A stretch of 64,000 bases of DNA from Oscillospiraceae bacterium (GTDB taxonomy: Bacteria > Bacillota > Clostridia > Oscillospirales > Ruminococcaceae), in NCBI GenBank assembly GCA_017465665.1, contig JAFTVU010000030.1:62001-126000 (forward strand), read 5' to 3'. Made by a program: the position numbers and the translations under genes. The notes under the pieces were generated by a model. That model worked only from the letters and a program-made list of their open reading frames with translations, was not told the DNA's origin and searched no databases. Below are positions 26,557 through 34,716 of this stretch, piece by piece (position 1 is the first letter of the stretch; each line of letters opens with the position of its first letter).

Positions 26557-27900
26557 ATGGCATTAAAGGGACAGACAAAGATACAGCTTTTCAACGCAAA
26601 AACAGGAGAGTTGGAACAGGAAGTCAATGAGACTAATATGGTTACAAACGCGATAACCAACGCGCTTAACCTACCAATGGATTTCTATTCTGCAATACCT
26701 TTTGCAACTATTGTAGACCAAGTTGCTCCTATACAGACTGAGGGTATGGCTGGCGTTCTTGTATTAGATAAAAACATTAAAGAAGATGTGAATATTACAT
26801 CGCTGCCTAATGATGTTAATATCGTAGGTAATGCTGGCGAAGTTTACTCTGGTACAAACACCTCTCGCGGAACATATAACTCTAATGAAAGTAAGGCGTT
26901 AAGCAACGGCTATCGCCATGTATGGGATTTTGCGTCAGATAGAGCTAACGGAGATATCAGTTGTGTATGCCTTACGCATATTGATGGTGGTAATTGTGGA
27001 TTAAATGGTTATGATGAATATGCGTACAGATATAAACAAATTAGTCATATCACTGAAACCAATATTAATTCCAATAGTTTTGTAGGAATTACAGATAAAG
27101 CAACTTATTGTTTGGCTAATATCTCTTATAGAACCGTTACACTGGATTATTATAAAGGATTTAATACTGATAAAGTTCTGCTTTCGCGTAGAGCTAACAA
27201 TAGTTTGGTTTTACAGGAAACAGTAACGTTTGAGTTGTCTAATGCTTATTTTAGTGGTGAACATTATGAGTATTGGAACACAAATTCTAATGGAGTTATA
27301 AGAATAATAGGTACTCGTTATGTTGATGGGCAGTATGTTGTAAGTGTATGCAAAATAGACGCTATTAATAAAGTTATACTTTTAGATAAGACGTTTACGC
27401 TTAAAGGGTTTGATGATACTATCTATAATATTAATGATTTTGAACATCATTCTATTATGGATAACTACTGTTTATTTGCAGTCAAGATGACAAGCTCTCA
27501 TCCTAATTATCATTCGTCCTATAGTTTCGTTATAGTAGCTACAGATATGGATGGTAATTTTATTAAAGAGTTTAATCAGAGATGGAGCGGTAAAATAAAA
27601 TCTTGCAGTTATGATACGCATGACAAAATATTAAACTTCCATTATAACACAGATGAATGGGTAGATGAAAATTTAAACGTAGTTAAGTGTAGCAGTTCCT
27701 CATATAATGGTTCGTATTATATATATAGGTATGCGTATACCTATATCGATTTGCATCCATATTGTTTAGGACAGTATGGCAGTACTGCGTATTTATTTCT
27801 TGACAGGACATATCTTGCTACCATCAATAATCTTGCTACTACAGTAACCAAAACCAAAGAGCAGACAATGAAAATAACTTATGATATTACGGAGGTGTAA
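26557..27900 (+). CDS. Phage tail protein, putative receptor-binding component
   Basis: 447 residues. The N-terminal motif KGQTKIQLFNAKTGELEQE with a helix is of the kind seen in tail proteins of gut Firmicutes phages. The remainder is Tyr/Asn-rich beta structure (about 130-430), likely a propeller or jelly-roll receptor-binding region. GGAGGGAG precedes the ATG. It lies just before the lysis genes. Codon use is AT-richer than its neighbours, as is common for host-range genes. Confidence 0.6.
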   Translation: MALKGQTKIQLFNAKTGELEQEVNETNMVTNAITNALNLPMDFYSAIPFATIVDQVAPIQTEGMAGVLVLDKNIKEDVNITSLPNDVNIVGNAGEVYSGTNTSRGTYNSNESKALSNGYRHVWDFASDRANGDISCVCLTHIDGGNCGLNGYDEYAYRYKQISHITETNINSNSFVGITDKATYCLANISYRTVTLDYYKGFNTDKVLLSRRANNSLVLQETVTFELSNAYFSGEHYEYWNTNSNGVIRIIGTRYVDGQYVVSVCKIDAINKVILLDKTFTLKGFDDTIYNINDFEHHSIMDNYCLFAVKMTSSHPNYHSSYSFVIVATDMDGNFIKEFNQRWSGKIKSCSYDTHDKILNFHYNTDEWVDENLNVVKCSSSSYNGSYYIYRYAYTYIDLHPYCLGQYGSTAYLFLDRTYLATINNLATTVTKTKEQTMKITYDITEV

Positions 27901-27902
27901 AT

Positions 27903-28259
27903 ATGGAATGGTTTATTGAGAACTGGACACTTATACTTACGGCGCTTATAGTAGTTGCGGTGCTTGTAATTACTATTGTGGCATTCTTTAAATTGCCTGT
28001 TGCTATGCAGCGAGGAAAAATTAAAGAGTGGCTGTTATGGGCGGTTACAGAATGTGAAAGAGATCTCGGCGGCGGAACAGGCGTATTGAAGCTCCGTCAG
28101 GCGTGGTCTTGGTTCGCAGACTCATTTCCTTGGGTTTCAAAGATAATTTCTTTTGAGATGTTTTCTGCGTGGGTAGACGAGGCACTGGTGTGTATGAAAC
28201 ATATACTTGAAACAAATAAAGCTGTCGCTGAATATGTCGGCGGTGAAAGCGATGAATAA
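27903..28259 (+). CDS. LLH-like phage holin
   Basis: 118 residues. One N-terminal membrane helix (about 8-30: WTLILTALIVVAVLVITIVAFF) is followed by a soluble helical part with a conserved-looking WLLWAVTECERDLGGGTGVLKL segment, the pattern of LLH-family phage holins that form membrane lesions for lysis. GGAGGTG precedes the ATG. It is first of four likely lysis genes and overlaps the next by 8 bases. Confidence 0.75.
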   Translation: MEWFIENWTLILTALIVVAVLVITIVAFFKLPVAMQRGKIKEWLLWAVTECERDLGGGTGVLKLRQAWSWFADSFPWVSKIISFEMFSAWVDEALVCMKHILETNKAVAEYVGGESDE

Positions 28260-28545
28260 GAAGAAATTTGAGTTCAGTAAACTTATCATTATATTTGTAG
28301 GAGCGGTTACGATTTTAGTGACCGCTTTTACTATGTACATGATATGGGAAACTAAAGATATGATGGCATTTACATATCTTATTCCTGCCGTTTTTACTGA
28401 AACTGCTTCGGCTACAGGTTTCTATTATTGGAAAGCCCGTACTGAGAATAAAATCCGTATGAGTAAAGAAATACAGAAAGAGCAGATTGAAGAAGAAACT
28501 GTGAACGTGATTAATAATATCTCTGATGATAATATGAACTATTAA
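28252..28545 (+). CDS. Small two-helix membrane protein in lysis cassette
   Basis: 97 residues from the ATG at 28252 (MNKKKFEFSK). Two hydrophobic segments (about 9-30 and 37-56) are followed by a charged, Glu-rich coiled-coil tail ending in Asn/Asp. It overlaps the holin-like gene by eight bases. It could be a second holin, an antiholin or a spanin-like helper; the sequence does not decide. Confidence 0.6.
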   Translation: MNKKKFEFSKLIIIFVGAVTILVTAFTMYMIWETKDMMAFTYLIPAVFTETASATGFYYWKARTENKIRMSKEIQKEQIEEETVNVINNISDDNMNY

Positions 28546-28561
28546 TGAAAGGAGTGACATT

Positions 28562-29575
28562 ATGACTGCTGATAAAATTATAGAACTGAATGGTGTGAAA
28601 GTAAATCAGAAAATCATTCCTGATGGAACGAGATGGAAAGACAGTGCTAAGGCAATCAAAGCAGGATTTGAAGCTAACGCTTTGTATAAAGCACAGGTAC
28701 GGATGACTAAAGTTAAAACCGTTACTATGCACAATACCGAAGATCTTGACCATATTGAAAAGGATGCCGAGAGATATGTGCTTGCCACCTATAACGAGAA
28801 TATGCTTTCAACGCGCCCTCACTTATATACAGATGATATCGAGGCATGGCAGCTTCTCAGATTTGACGAGGTTGGTTGGTGCAATGGTCGTGGGACAAAA
28901 AATACTGGCGCTATAGATGATATCTCTATTGAGTGTATCATGGGCGAAGATGCGGTTTCTGACGCAAAGGCGGAGGATAATGCTGCTCGTCTTGCGGCGT
29001 ATCTGCTCTATAAAAACAATCTCGATATTACCGCACTGAGGACACATACCTACTGGATAAATCTCGGCTTAGGTGTTAAAGGTAGCGTAGATTATATGAA
29101 TACATATAAGCATCCTAAAGCGGGGAAATATTGTCCTTATTATATACTTCCGCACTGGTCGGAGTTTAAAGCTCTTGTAAAGAAATATCTGGATGAATTG
29201 AATAACCCTGAGATATACCGAGTTCGCAGATCGTGGCTTAATGCTATCTCTCAAATCGGAGCGTACACTAACCTTGAAAGTGCAAAAGCGTTGGCTGACT
29301 TTAACCGAGGTTATAAAGTGTATAACTCAAAGGGTAAGTTGGTATATCAGCCCAAACAGTATTACGCGAGATATGTGACAACGCAGAATAAGGTTGCATA
29401 CAAAGCAATCCCCGCAACTGATGCCAAGACGATGGGCTGGCTTCATAAAGGTATTAGTGTGGTTGTACACCTTGGTTCAGACACAAAGGCTACTAACGGA
29501 ACTATATGGGTGCAAGCAGATTACAACGAACAAACGATATGGCTTCCCCTGAAATATTTAAGAAAGGAGAAGTAA
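28562..29575 (+). CDS. Phage endolysin, N-acetylmuramoyl-L-alanine amidase
   Basis: 337 residues. An Amidase_2/PGRP-type domain covers about 40-215, with zinc ligands visible as His in TMHNTED and His and Cys in KHPKAGKYCP. A SPOR-like segment (about 220-255, VRRSWLNAISQIGAYTNLE) and a C-terminal beta domain (about 260-337) probably bind the cell wall. It cuts the bond between muramic acid and the peptide stem at host lysis. AAAGGAG precedes the ATG; neighbours are holin-like genes. Confidence 0.92.
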   Translation: MTADKIIELNGVKVNQKIIPDGTRWKDSAKAIKAGFEANALYKAQVRMTKVKTVTMHNTEDLDHIEKDAERYVLATYNENMLSTRPHLYTDDIEAWQLLRFDEVGWCNGRGTKNTGAIDDISIECIMGEDAVSDAKAEDNAARLAAYLLYKNNLDITALRTHTYWINLGLGVKGSVDYMNTYKHPKAGKYCPYYILPHWSEFKALVKKYLDELNNPEIYRVRRSWLNAISQIGAYTNLESAKALADFNRGYKVYNSKGKLVYQPKQYYARYVTTQNKVAYKAIPATDAKTMGWLHKGISVVVHLGSDTKATNGTIWVQADYNEQTIWLPLKYLRKEK

Positions 29576-29576
29576 T

Positions 29577-29939
29577 ATGGCGGATTGCGCTGAAATGAGA
29601 GAGCGAATGGGTATCGTTGAGACAAATCTTAAACATAACAATGAACGCCTTGAGCGCGTCGAGAAGAACACAGAAGCTATCTATCAGCTTGCTACATCAG
29701 TTGAGGTCGTAGCGAATGAGATGAAGAACACAACAAAGAGACTGGATAGTATGGATAAGAAGATTGGTGAAGTAACCAACGGACAGAAAGAACTCTCAAA
29801 GAAGGTTGATGAGGTCTCACTTGCCCCTATCCGTGAGGATGCGGCTAAATGGAAGAAAGTAGTCGGGGCTGTATTAGGTGCATTGGGTAGCGCAGTTATT
29901 GGGTATCTGATAGCTACTATTATCCCCGTTCTTGGGTAA
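29577..29939 (+). CDS. XhlA-like lysis-associated membrane protein
   Basis: 120 residues: a long coiled coil (about 5-88, heptads with ERLERVEKNTEAIYQLA) followed by one C-terminal membrane helix (VVGAVLGALGSAVIGYLIATI). This is the layout of hemolysin XhlA proteins linked to phage lysis in Firmicutes. It starts 1 bp after the amidase gene with AAAGGAG upstream. Confidence 0.75.
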   Translation: MADCAEMRERMGIVETNLKHNNERLERVEKNTEAIYQLATSVEVVANEMKNTTKRLDSMDKKIGEVTNGQKELSKKVDEVSLAPIREDAAKWKKVVGAVLGALGSAVIGYLIATIIPVLG

Positions 29940-29951
29940 GGAGGTGTAAGT

Positions 29952-30272
29952 ATGGCGATTAGTTTACTTAGAAAGAATTACGAGACTCAGGCATGTCAGT
30001 TTGTTGTTGATAACGAATCGGAAGTAGCCCTGCTTCCTACCCTTACCACTGCTGGGCAGATCGACCCGCTTAAGAGAGTGTACGCTTGTGGAATGGGCAG
30101 TATTGCTAAAATCACAGGCGCGGATGGGGTTTATTACGTACTCACAGGTGAAAACAAATGGGTAAAGAAAACTGTATCTGGCGGTGGCGGTAGTTCTGGT
30201 GGCGGTGGCGATTATGACTATGTTACCCCCGATGATATTGACGACCTCTTCCCTGCTGAAACAAATGTATAA
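29952..30272 (+). CDS. Small phage protein with conserved C-terminal acidic tail
   Basis: 106 residues: a beta-rich domain (about 1-75), a Gly/Ser linker (SGGGGSSGGGG), then a C-terminal peptide DYVTPDDIDDLFPAE. The last part resembles the C-terminus of the 325-residue fibre protein at 30401-31378 (VTPEDIDSLFAG), suggesting a shared docking tag. AAGGAGG precedes the ATG. Biological role unknown; perhaps a virion decoration or fibre-linked protein. Confidence 0.65.
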   Translation: MAISLLRKNYETQACQFVVDNESEVALLPTLTTAGQIDPLKRVYACGMGSIAKITGADGVYYVLTGENKWVKKTVSGGGGSSGGGGDYDYVTPDDIDDLFPAETNV

Positions 30273-30307
30273 CAAGCCGCTCTGAATATGGGCGGTATTT
30301 TATTAGG

Positions 30308-30370
30308 TTTTAAAGGGGCGATAGTCCTTTTAAAATATATCACTTATAGTAACTTAATTCCGAGTTACTA
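30308..30370 (+). promoter_or_regulatory. Two hairpins in the leader of the coiled-coil fibre gene
   Basis: Stem 1: TTTTAAAGG with CCTTTTAAAA (one bulge). Stem 2: TAGTAACT with AGTTACTA around TAATTCCG. They fill the 128-bp gap before the 325-residue gene. No clean terminator T-run and no clear promoter are seen, so a role in mRNA stability or processing is possible. Confidence 0.45.
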
Positions 30371-30400
30371 GGACAACATCTATTAAAGGAGAAATGTATT

Positions 30401-31378
30401 ATGGCAAACGAGAAAATTATGACCCTTAGTATGCTTACTTATTATGATGGTAAGATCAAGAGCTGGGTAACAACTGAGCTTGACGAGGCTATTGCAGGTC
30501 TTGGTAATGTATTTACACTCAAGGGTACAGTTGCAGATATCGCTTCCCTCCCTGCTGATGGTAACGAGACAGGCGATATTTATCTGGTAGGTACTACCGC
30601 ACCTTTCGATGAGTATTACTGGGATGGCTCTAAGTGGGAGCTTATGGGTACTACAGCAACAGATATCTCTGGCTGTGTAACAAAGGAAGCTCTGTACGAG
30701 GGCGCTGACGGCACAGGTACAGTAGCAGCTCCCGCTGACGGTACAATCATCAAGTCTATCTATGACAAGATTGCTGCTGTTCAGGCTGAGGTAGACGCTG
30801 CTGAGGAAAAGATCGCTGCTAACGAGGCAGCTATTGCAGAGAATAAGGCTGCTGTAGAAAAGGCTCAGGACGAGGTTGACGCTCTTGAGACCCTCGTAGG
30901 CGTTATTCCCGAAGGCGCAACTGCTGCAACTGTAGTAGATTATGCAAAGGAACTCGTAGACGCTATTGAGGATTACGATGACACAGAGGTTCGCGGTCTG
31001 ATTTCTGATAACGCTGAAGCTATCGCAAAGAACGCTGAGGATATCGGTAAGAACACTGAGGCTATTGCAGCTGTTAAGGAGACTGCTGACGGCGCTGTAC
31101 AGGAGGTGACTGCTGGTACTGCTAACGGTACAATCGCAGTTGATGGTACAGATGTTGCTGTTACAGGGCTTGGCGGAGCAGCTTACAAGGCTGAGGATTA
31201 CTATGAGGTAGCAGGTGCTGCTCAGACTGCTGCTTCCGCTGCTCAGACTGCCGCTCAGGAGTATGCTGATGGTCTGAATACAGCTATGGATTCTCGCGTT
31301 GAGGCTCTGGAGACCGCTACATCCAACACAGTTACCCCAGAGGATATCGACTCCCTCTTCGCTGGTACAGGCGTTTAA
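30401..31378 (+). CDS. Coiled-coil fibre-like phage protein
   Basis: 325 residues, Ala/Glu/Asp-rich. The N-terminal domain (about 1-115) contains an ISLPADGNETGDIYLVG-like beta segment (ASLPADGNETGDIYLV). A long helical coiled coil (about 120-230) and a C-terminal helix precede the tag VTPEDIDSLF. Its codon choice is noticeably biased (GCT, GAG, AAG, CTC) compared with other tail genes, which hints at high expression. It resembles head- or tail-fibre proteins of gut phages; the attachment place is unknown. AAAGGAG precedes the ATG. Confidence 0.65.
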   Translation: MANEKIMTLSMLTYYDGKIKSWVTTELDEAIAGLGNVFTLKGTVADIASLPADGNETGDIYLVGTTAPFDEYYWDGSKWELMGTTATDISGCVTKEALYEGADGTGTVAAPADGTIIKSIYDKIAAVQAEVDAAEEKIAANEAAIAENKAAVEKAQDEVDALETLVGVIPEGATAATVVDYAKELVDAIEDYDDTEVRGLISDNAEAIAKNAEDIGKNTEAIAAVKETADGAVQEVTAGTANGTIAVDGTDVAVTGLGGAAYKAEDYYEVAGAAQTAASAAQTAAQEYADGLNTAMDSRVEALETATSNTVTPEDIDSLFAGTGV

Positions 31379-31413
31379 TTCTAATTATGCAATTAATAAT
31401 TAAATAGTAAATG

Positions 31414-31437
31414 GTGCGTGGGCTTCGGCTCACGCAC
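31414..31437 (+). promoter_or_regulatory. UUCG-capped hairpin between fibre genes
   Basis: GTGCGTGGGC-TTCG-GCTCACGCAC forms a 10-bp stem (one G-T pair) with the very stable C(UUCG)G loop. There is no T-run after it, so it is more likely an mRNA stabiliser or processing block than an intrinsic terminator. Confidence 0.55.
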
Positions 31438-31470
31438 TTATTACTAATTACTATAGAAAGGAGATTTTCT

Positions 31471-33141
31471 ATGGCAGATAATAATTCCTTTTTAAATTGG
31501 GAAAGTTTCAAGCATTATGATGCCAAAATGGATGAGGTTATTATAGATATATATAACAAACTCGGTGCTGGTGGTTATGTTATTGATTCTTCTCTTTCCG
31601 AGACTAGCGAAAATGCTGTTCAGAATAAAGTCATCGCAGAAGCTTTAGAAAATTACTATAACAAATCTACTGGATTACGCGATGGCACTACCTATGCTGA
31701 TATCTTTTCAACATCATTAAATTCTACACACGGATGTTGGAATAAATGGTGTATTGTAAGCGGTCAATCAAACACCCCTGATACAGATGGATATATAGAA
31801 AACGCCCCCGAAATATCAGAAGCTTTATGGTATGAGGTGTTTACGGGCGGTTCTACAGATGACCTTGTATATAGCAGAGGTTTTCAGATAGCTATTGGTT
31901 GTTACAATCATCAGAAGAAAATATATGTGAGATACTTACACGATAACGTTTGGAGTGAGTGGTATAAATTTGCTAACTCGACTGATGGTATTGCTGTAAA
32001 CCATCAGTCTCAATACGACTGTAACACACTATTCGATGCTGGTGTGTATCTAGTATCACGCGGCACTAATACTCCACCTAACGTTGATTGTGGCTCACTA
32101 CTCGTTATGCCATATAGAAAGCCTTACGGTAATGAAATACCAGATTATGTGGCTCAGATTTTCATTCCTACTGGCGATTACAGTAAGACTTCTATGTGGT
32201 ATCGCACATCAATTGCGAATGCATTTAGCGAGTGGCATGAAGTTTTATCGTATGATAACATCGGTAATAATTTCGTGATGTACAAAGGTCAGGTCAACGA
32301 TGTAGAACTTCTCAATAATGCCGCTTATACAGGAGCGCCTTATGAGTGTACAATCAATGAATTTGATGCAACAAGTATAGGACTACCTGCTTGCTGGTGG
32401 CATATTAAATATATGCGACATTCCAACGGTGATGGATATGGTATGCAGATAGCATTTCCTTTAAACGGGCCTAGCCAACCACCGAGATATAGAACATCTT
32501 TGGGTACAACTTGGGATGCTTGGAAAAATTTTAATGATGGAGGCAATGCTGATACTCTCGATGGACTGCATGCAAGTGAACTTATTACAGGTTCGACATT
32601 CACACAGCTGACCTCATCTGTCAATGAGTGCTATACCGCTGGAACTTATAGTGTTGCGGCGGCTTATACACCAGACTACCCTGATTATGGTAATTATGGT
32701 CTGCTGGATGTACGATGTTACGGCTCTATCGTATATCAGACAATAAGATATGAGACTGGTGTTATCATCAACAGAGCGGCTATTATCGGACAGACAAATT
32801 GGACTGCGTGGGCTAGAGTGAATGACGGTGGTAATGCTGATACAGTAGATGGTCTGCATGCTTATCAGTTAGGTACTCTCGATGCAAGTGGTAATTCTCA
32901 TGGAACTGCTTACCCGCTGTATTGTAAATACAACCACTTCGGAGATGGAAGATTTGGATTAACTTTGGATACACACGAAACCAGAGTTAATTATGCAACA
33001 AATGCTGATTACGCTGTGTCTGCGAACCACACTTATATGGCAACAGCATCTAATGTATGTCTGCGAAATATGTCAAGCGGAACAGCCGCTGCCACAACCA
33101 CCAACTGCCCTAGCGGTGCTTGGTATGGTCAGCATGACTAA
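31471..33141 (+). CDS. Phage tail fibre protein
   Basis: About 556 residues from the ATG at 31471 (GAAAGGAG upstream); an earlier in-frame start at 31411 lies in the hairpin region. The N-terminal helical attachment segment is followed by repeated beta-rich fibre domains. NDGGNADTLDGLHASEL and NDGGNADTVDGLHAYQL are two copies of the 'ADTLDG' shaft motif seen in many phage tail fibres. It probably recognises a surface glycan on the host. Confidence 0.82.
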   Translation: MADNNSFLNWESFKHYDAKMDEVIIDIYNKLGAGGYVIDSSLSETSENAVQNKVIAEALENYYNKSTGLRDGTTYADIFSTSLNSTHGCWNKWCIVSGQSNTPDTDGYIENAPEISEALWYEVFTGGSTDDLVYSRGFQIAIGCYNHQKKIYVRYLHDNVWSEWYKFANSTDGIAVNHQSQYDCNTLFDAGVYLVSRGTNTPPNVDCGSLLVMPYRKPYGNEIPDYVAQIFIPTGDYSKTSMWYRTSIANAFSEWHEVLSYDNIGNNFVMYKGQVNDVELLNNAAYTGAPYECTINEFDATSIGLPACWWHIKYMRHSNGDGYGMQIAFPLNGPSQPPRYRTSLGTTWDAWKNFNDGGNADTLDGLHASELITGSTFTQLTSSVNECYTAGTYSVAAAYTPDYPDYGNYGLLDVRCYGSIVYQTIRYETGVIINRAAIIGQTNWTAWARVNDGGNADTVDGLHAYQLGTLDASGNSHGTAYPLYCKYNHFGDGRFGLTLDTHETRVNYATNADYAVSANHTYMATASNVCLRNMSSGTAAATTTNCPSGAWYGQHD

Positions 33142-33153
33142 GGTGGTGATGGT

Positions 33154-33753
33154 ATGCCTATCACAGTAAATGAGGGCGGCACGCTCTACGAACTGAAAAC
33201 CGTAACCGCTAATGAGGGCGGTACACTATATGAACTCAATACCGTGCATAGCAACGAGGACGGCACACTGTATGAGATATTCAGCGCATATCAGCTTCCG
33301 ACTTCTCTGAGTTGGAGCGTATCGTGTCCCCCGTATCCTAGTCAAGTTGACCCTAACGGCAAAGTCAATAACACATCGAATGACGGTCTTACCGTACAGT
33401 ACCTTGCTAATATGACTGGAGATGCCTATAGTGGCTCGGATATATACTGCTCTATATGGAGTAGCGATATGAGGCTCAAAGCTGGTACTATTATAGTCGT
33501 ATCGGCAACAGAAATTATAAACGCAAATTCTGGCAGCATATCCGATGGTGCTATTGTAGCTAAATTGATGCAACACTATGATGGGCACTCCTCAGGCTAT
33601 ACTATGTGTTCAAACCAAAACGCAATAGCCAATCATGACTTGGTGTTCAGCATAACTGAGGACGGTGTTTATAATCTTGCTTTATCTGGTTACGCTTCAA
33701 CATCCAGCGGTCGCACTCTTGCAAAAATCACCGCTCAGATATCTTTTTCATAA
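33154..33753 (+). CDS. Phage fibre-associated protein with triple N-terminal repeat
   Basis: 199 residues. The first 47 contain three tandem 14-residue repeats built on NEGGTLYELxTV (Asn at 6, 20 and 34). A beta-rich domain of about 150 residues follows, with features of a carbohydrate- or receptor-binding jelly roll. It lies after the tail fibre gene, so a fibre tip, chaperone or adhesin role is likely. The family is not recognised. Confidence 0.6.
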   Translation: MPITVNEGGTLYELKTVTANEGGTLYELNTVHSNEDGTLYEIFSAYQLPTSLSWSVSCPPYPSQVDPNGKVNNTSNDGLTVQYLANMTGDAYSGSDIYCSIWSSDMRLKAGTIIVVSATEIINANSGSISDGAIVAKLMQHYDGHSSGYTMCSNQNAIANHDLVFSITEDGVYNLALSGYASTSSGRTLAKITAQISFS

Positions 33754-33770
33754 TAAGGAGGAAAAAAATT

Positions 33771-34244
33771 ATGTCAGAAACAACAACAACCTACGGCAGA
33801 ACAGTGCTTGAATTTGCAGATGGCACTGTAGTGGAAACACCTATAGCGCCTCTTGGCGGCACAGCTACACATCAGTCTGCATACCGCCACACAATGGAAT
33901 ATCGCATCCCTTACGATGCTATAACATTCGAGCAGGTTGAGGCACTGTACACCAATGCAGAGGCTATGGCTAAGGTCAACCTTACAGAGCACAGTACTAA
34001 AACCACAACAAACAGCGAAACAGGAGAGATTGAAAAGACCGAGGAGGTTATCTCGGCGCAGTCGCAGTATCTCAATTTCACTATGCCTATGGAACTTACT
34101 CTCAAGACCATCAACGACATTAAGGTGTGGTGCGTGAAGATGGCACAGATGTCTGATGTAGAGATTACACAGGCACAGCAGGCAGAAGAAATCGAGCTGA
34201 CACAGGCAGCACTTGTTGAAGCTCTGGCAATGATAGGAGGCTAA
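33771..34244 (+). CDS. Phage tail protein of unknown role
   Basis: 157 residues: a beta-rich N-terminal part (about 1-60), a helix and polar Thr/Glu linker (about 70-95), and a C-terminal Gln/Glu/Ala helix. AAGGAGG precedes the ATG. Encoded between a fibre-associated gene and a CD1375/XkdX-like small gene, a common ending for clostridial tail modules. No catalytic motif seen. Confidence 0.6.
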   Translation: MSETTTTYGRTVLEFADGTVVETPIAPLGGTATHQSAYRHTMEYRIPYDAITFEQVEALYTNAEAMAKVNLTEHSTKTTTNSETGEIEKTEEVISAQSQYLNFTMPMELTLKTINDIKVWCVKMAQMSDVEITQAQQAEEIELTQAALVEALAMIGG

Positions 34245-34248
34245 TGAT

Positions 34249-34362
34249 ATGAGCAGCATCGTGAGATTTTATGTCAATAGAATACAGCATGACAAAATGA
34301 CACTGGATGATGTACCTAATGCGTGGAGAGCAGACGTAGAAAAGGTGCTGGAGAATACATAA
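34249..34362 (+). CDS. CD1375/XkdX-like small phage protein (37 aa)
   Basis: A 37-residue protein: MSSIVRFYVNRI, then KMTLDDVPNAWRADVEKVL. The pattern 'short helix, KxTxxDVP, W/L R..V.. L' matches small CD1375/XkdX-like proteins found after tail fibre genes in Clostridia phages. Its start is four bases after the preceding stop, with AGGAGG overlapping that stop. Confidence 0.65.
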   Translation: MSSIVRFYVNRIQHDKMTLDDVPNAWRADVEKVLENT

Positions 34363-34405
34363 AATATAACATAGTAGGCTTTGCAAAGTTTTACTAAAAT
34401 AATTT

Positions 34406-34439
34406 AGGGAGTATCCGACTGGGTACTCCCTATTTTTTT
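34406..34439 (+). terminator. Terminator at the end of the tail module
   Basis: AGGGAGTA pairs with TACTCCCT around TCCGACTGGG, followed by ATTTTTTTA. It ends the long late transcript. Confidence 0.9.
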
Positions 34440-34464
34440 ACGACATATTTTGTAATTATTCCGC

Positions 34465-34493
34465 TTGACAATCCGTTGTAATTATGATATAAT
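34465..34493 (+). promoter_or_regulatory. Outward-facing promoter at the right prophage end
   Basis: TTGACA (34465-34470), 17-bp spacer, TATAAT (34488-34493), directed toward attR. Its local sequence (GCTTGACAA then GATATAATA) is like the tRNA-Thr promoter at 9372-9400. No prophage gene follows before attR, so its likely targets are the tRNA fragment and tRNA-Ser. Confidence 0.7.
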
Positions 34494-34544
34494 AATCAAG
34501 TAATTTGAAGGGCGTTATGTCATAACAGTTTTCAAAATGAAATC

Positions 34545-34568
34545 GGGTTGTAATAACGTTGTAATAGT
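34545..34568 (+). repeat. Candidate integrase arm-type repeats, right arm
   Basis: GGGTTGTAATAACG followed by TTGTAATAGT: two direct copies of GTTGTAATA 11 bp apart. A near copy lies at 9626-9650 inside attL and another at 9317-9338 upstream of tRNA-Thr. Confidence 0.5.
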
Positions 34569-34627
34569 AGACAAACCACAAAGTCTGCGAACCCGCTCTA
34601 CAAAACGCTTCACGGCGCTTGCACTTT

Positions 34628-34679
34628 ATCCTTGGTAAGGATGAGGTCATCGGTTCGATTCCGATTAGCAGCTCCAATA
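34628..34679 (+). repeat. Right attachment-site repeat (attR core), tRNA-Thr fragment
   Basis: 52 bp identical to 9442-9493. It lacks the 5' half of the tRNA, so it is not a functional tRNA; it is the displaced host 3' half. Confidence 0.95.
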
Positions 34680-34710
34680 AGAAAGCGTTCCACAGTGGAG
34701 CGCTTTCTTT
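34679..34710 (+). terminator. Hairpin after displaced tRNA-Thr 3' end
   Basis: AAGAAAGCG pairs with CGCTTTCTT, extended by TTCC/GGAG, giving a stem of about 13 bp. The T-run is short and interrupted, so it may be a weak terminator or a tRNA-processing stem. It lies 7 bp before tRNA-Ser. Confidence 0.5.
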
Positions 34711-34716
34711 ACACAT

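Larger units (their letters stand above)
9442..34679. mobile_element. Integrated prophage remnant in tRNA-Thr
   Basis: Bounded by perfect 52-bp direct repeats of the tRNA-Thr 3' half. Contents: integrase, excisionase-like protein, nucleotide-metabolism operon, tape measure, BRO antirepressor, tail and baseplate, holin-like/amidase lysis genes and fibres, typical of a Firmicutes siphovirus. Replication genes, repressor, terminase, portal, protease, capsid, head-tail connectors and tail tube are all missing. The nrdD/tape-measure junction near 14.37 kb is where they would have been. The element looks more AT-rich than the flanking genes. It is probably defective for packaging; a satellite or tail-only particle cannot be excluded but is not supported by the gene set. 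Confidence 0.93.

Noticed and set aside
34628..34679. A second tRNA-Thr at the right prophage end
   Set aside because: Only the 3' half is present; the 5' acceptor strand and D arm are missing. It is the attR duplicate.
9442..34679. Tailocin (functional headless tail particle)
   Set aside because: Tape measure, tail tip and lysis genes are present without a head, but there is no tail tube or sheath gene and the tape measure 5' end is lost, so a working tail is unlikely.
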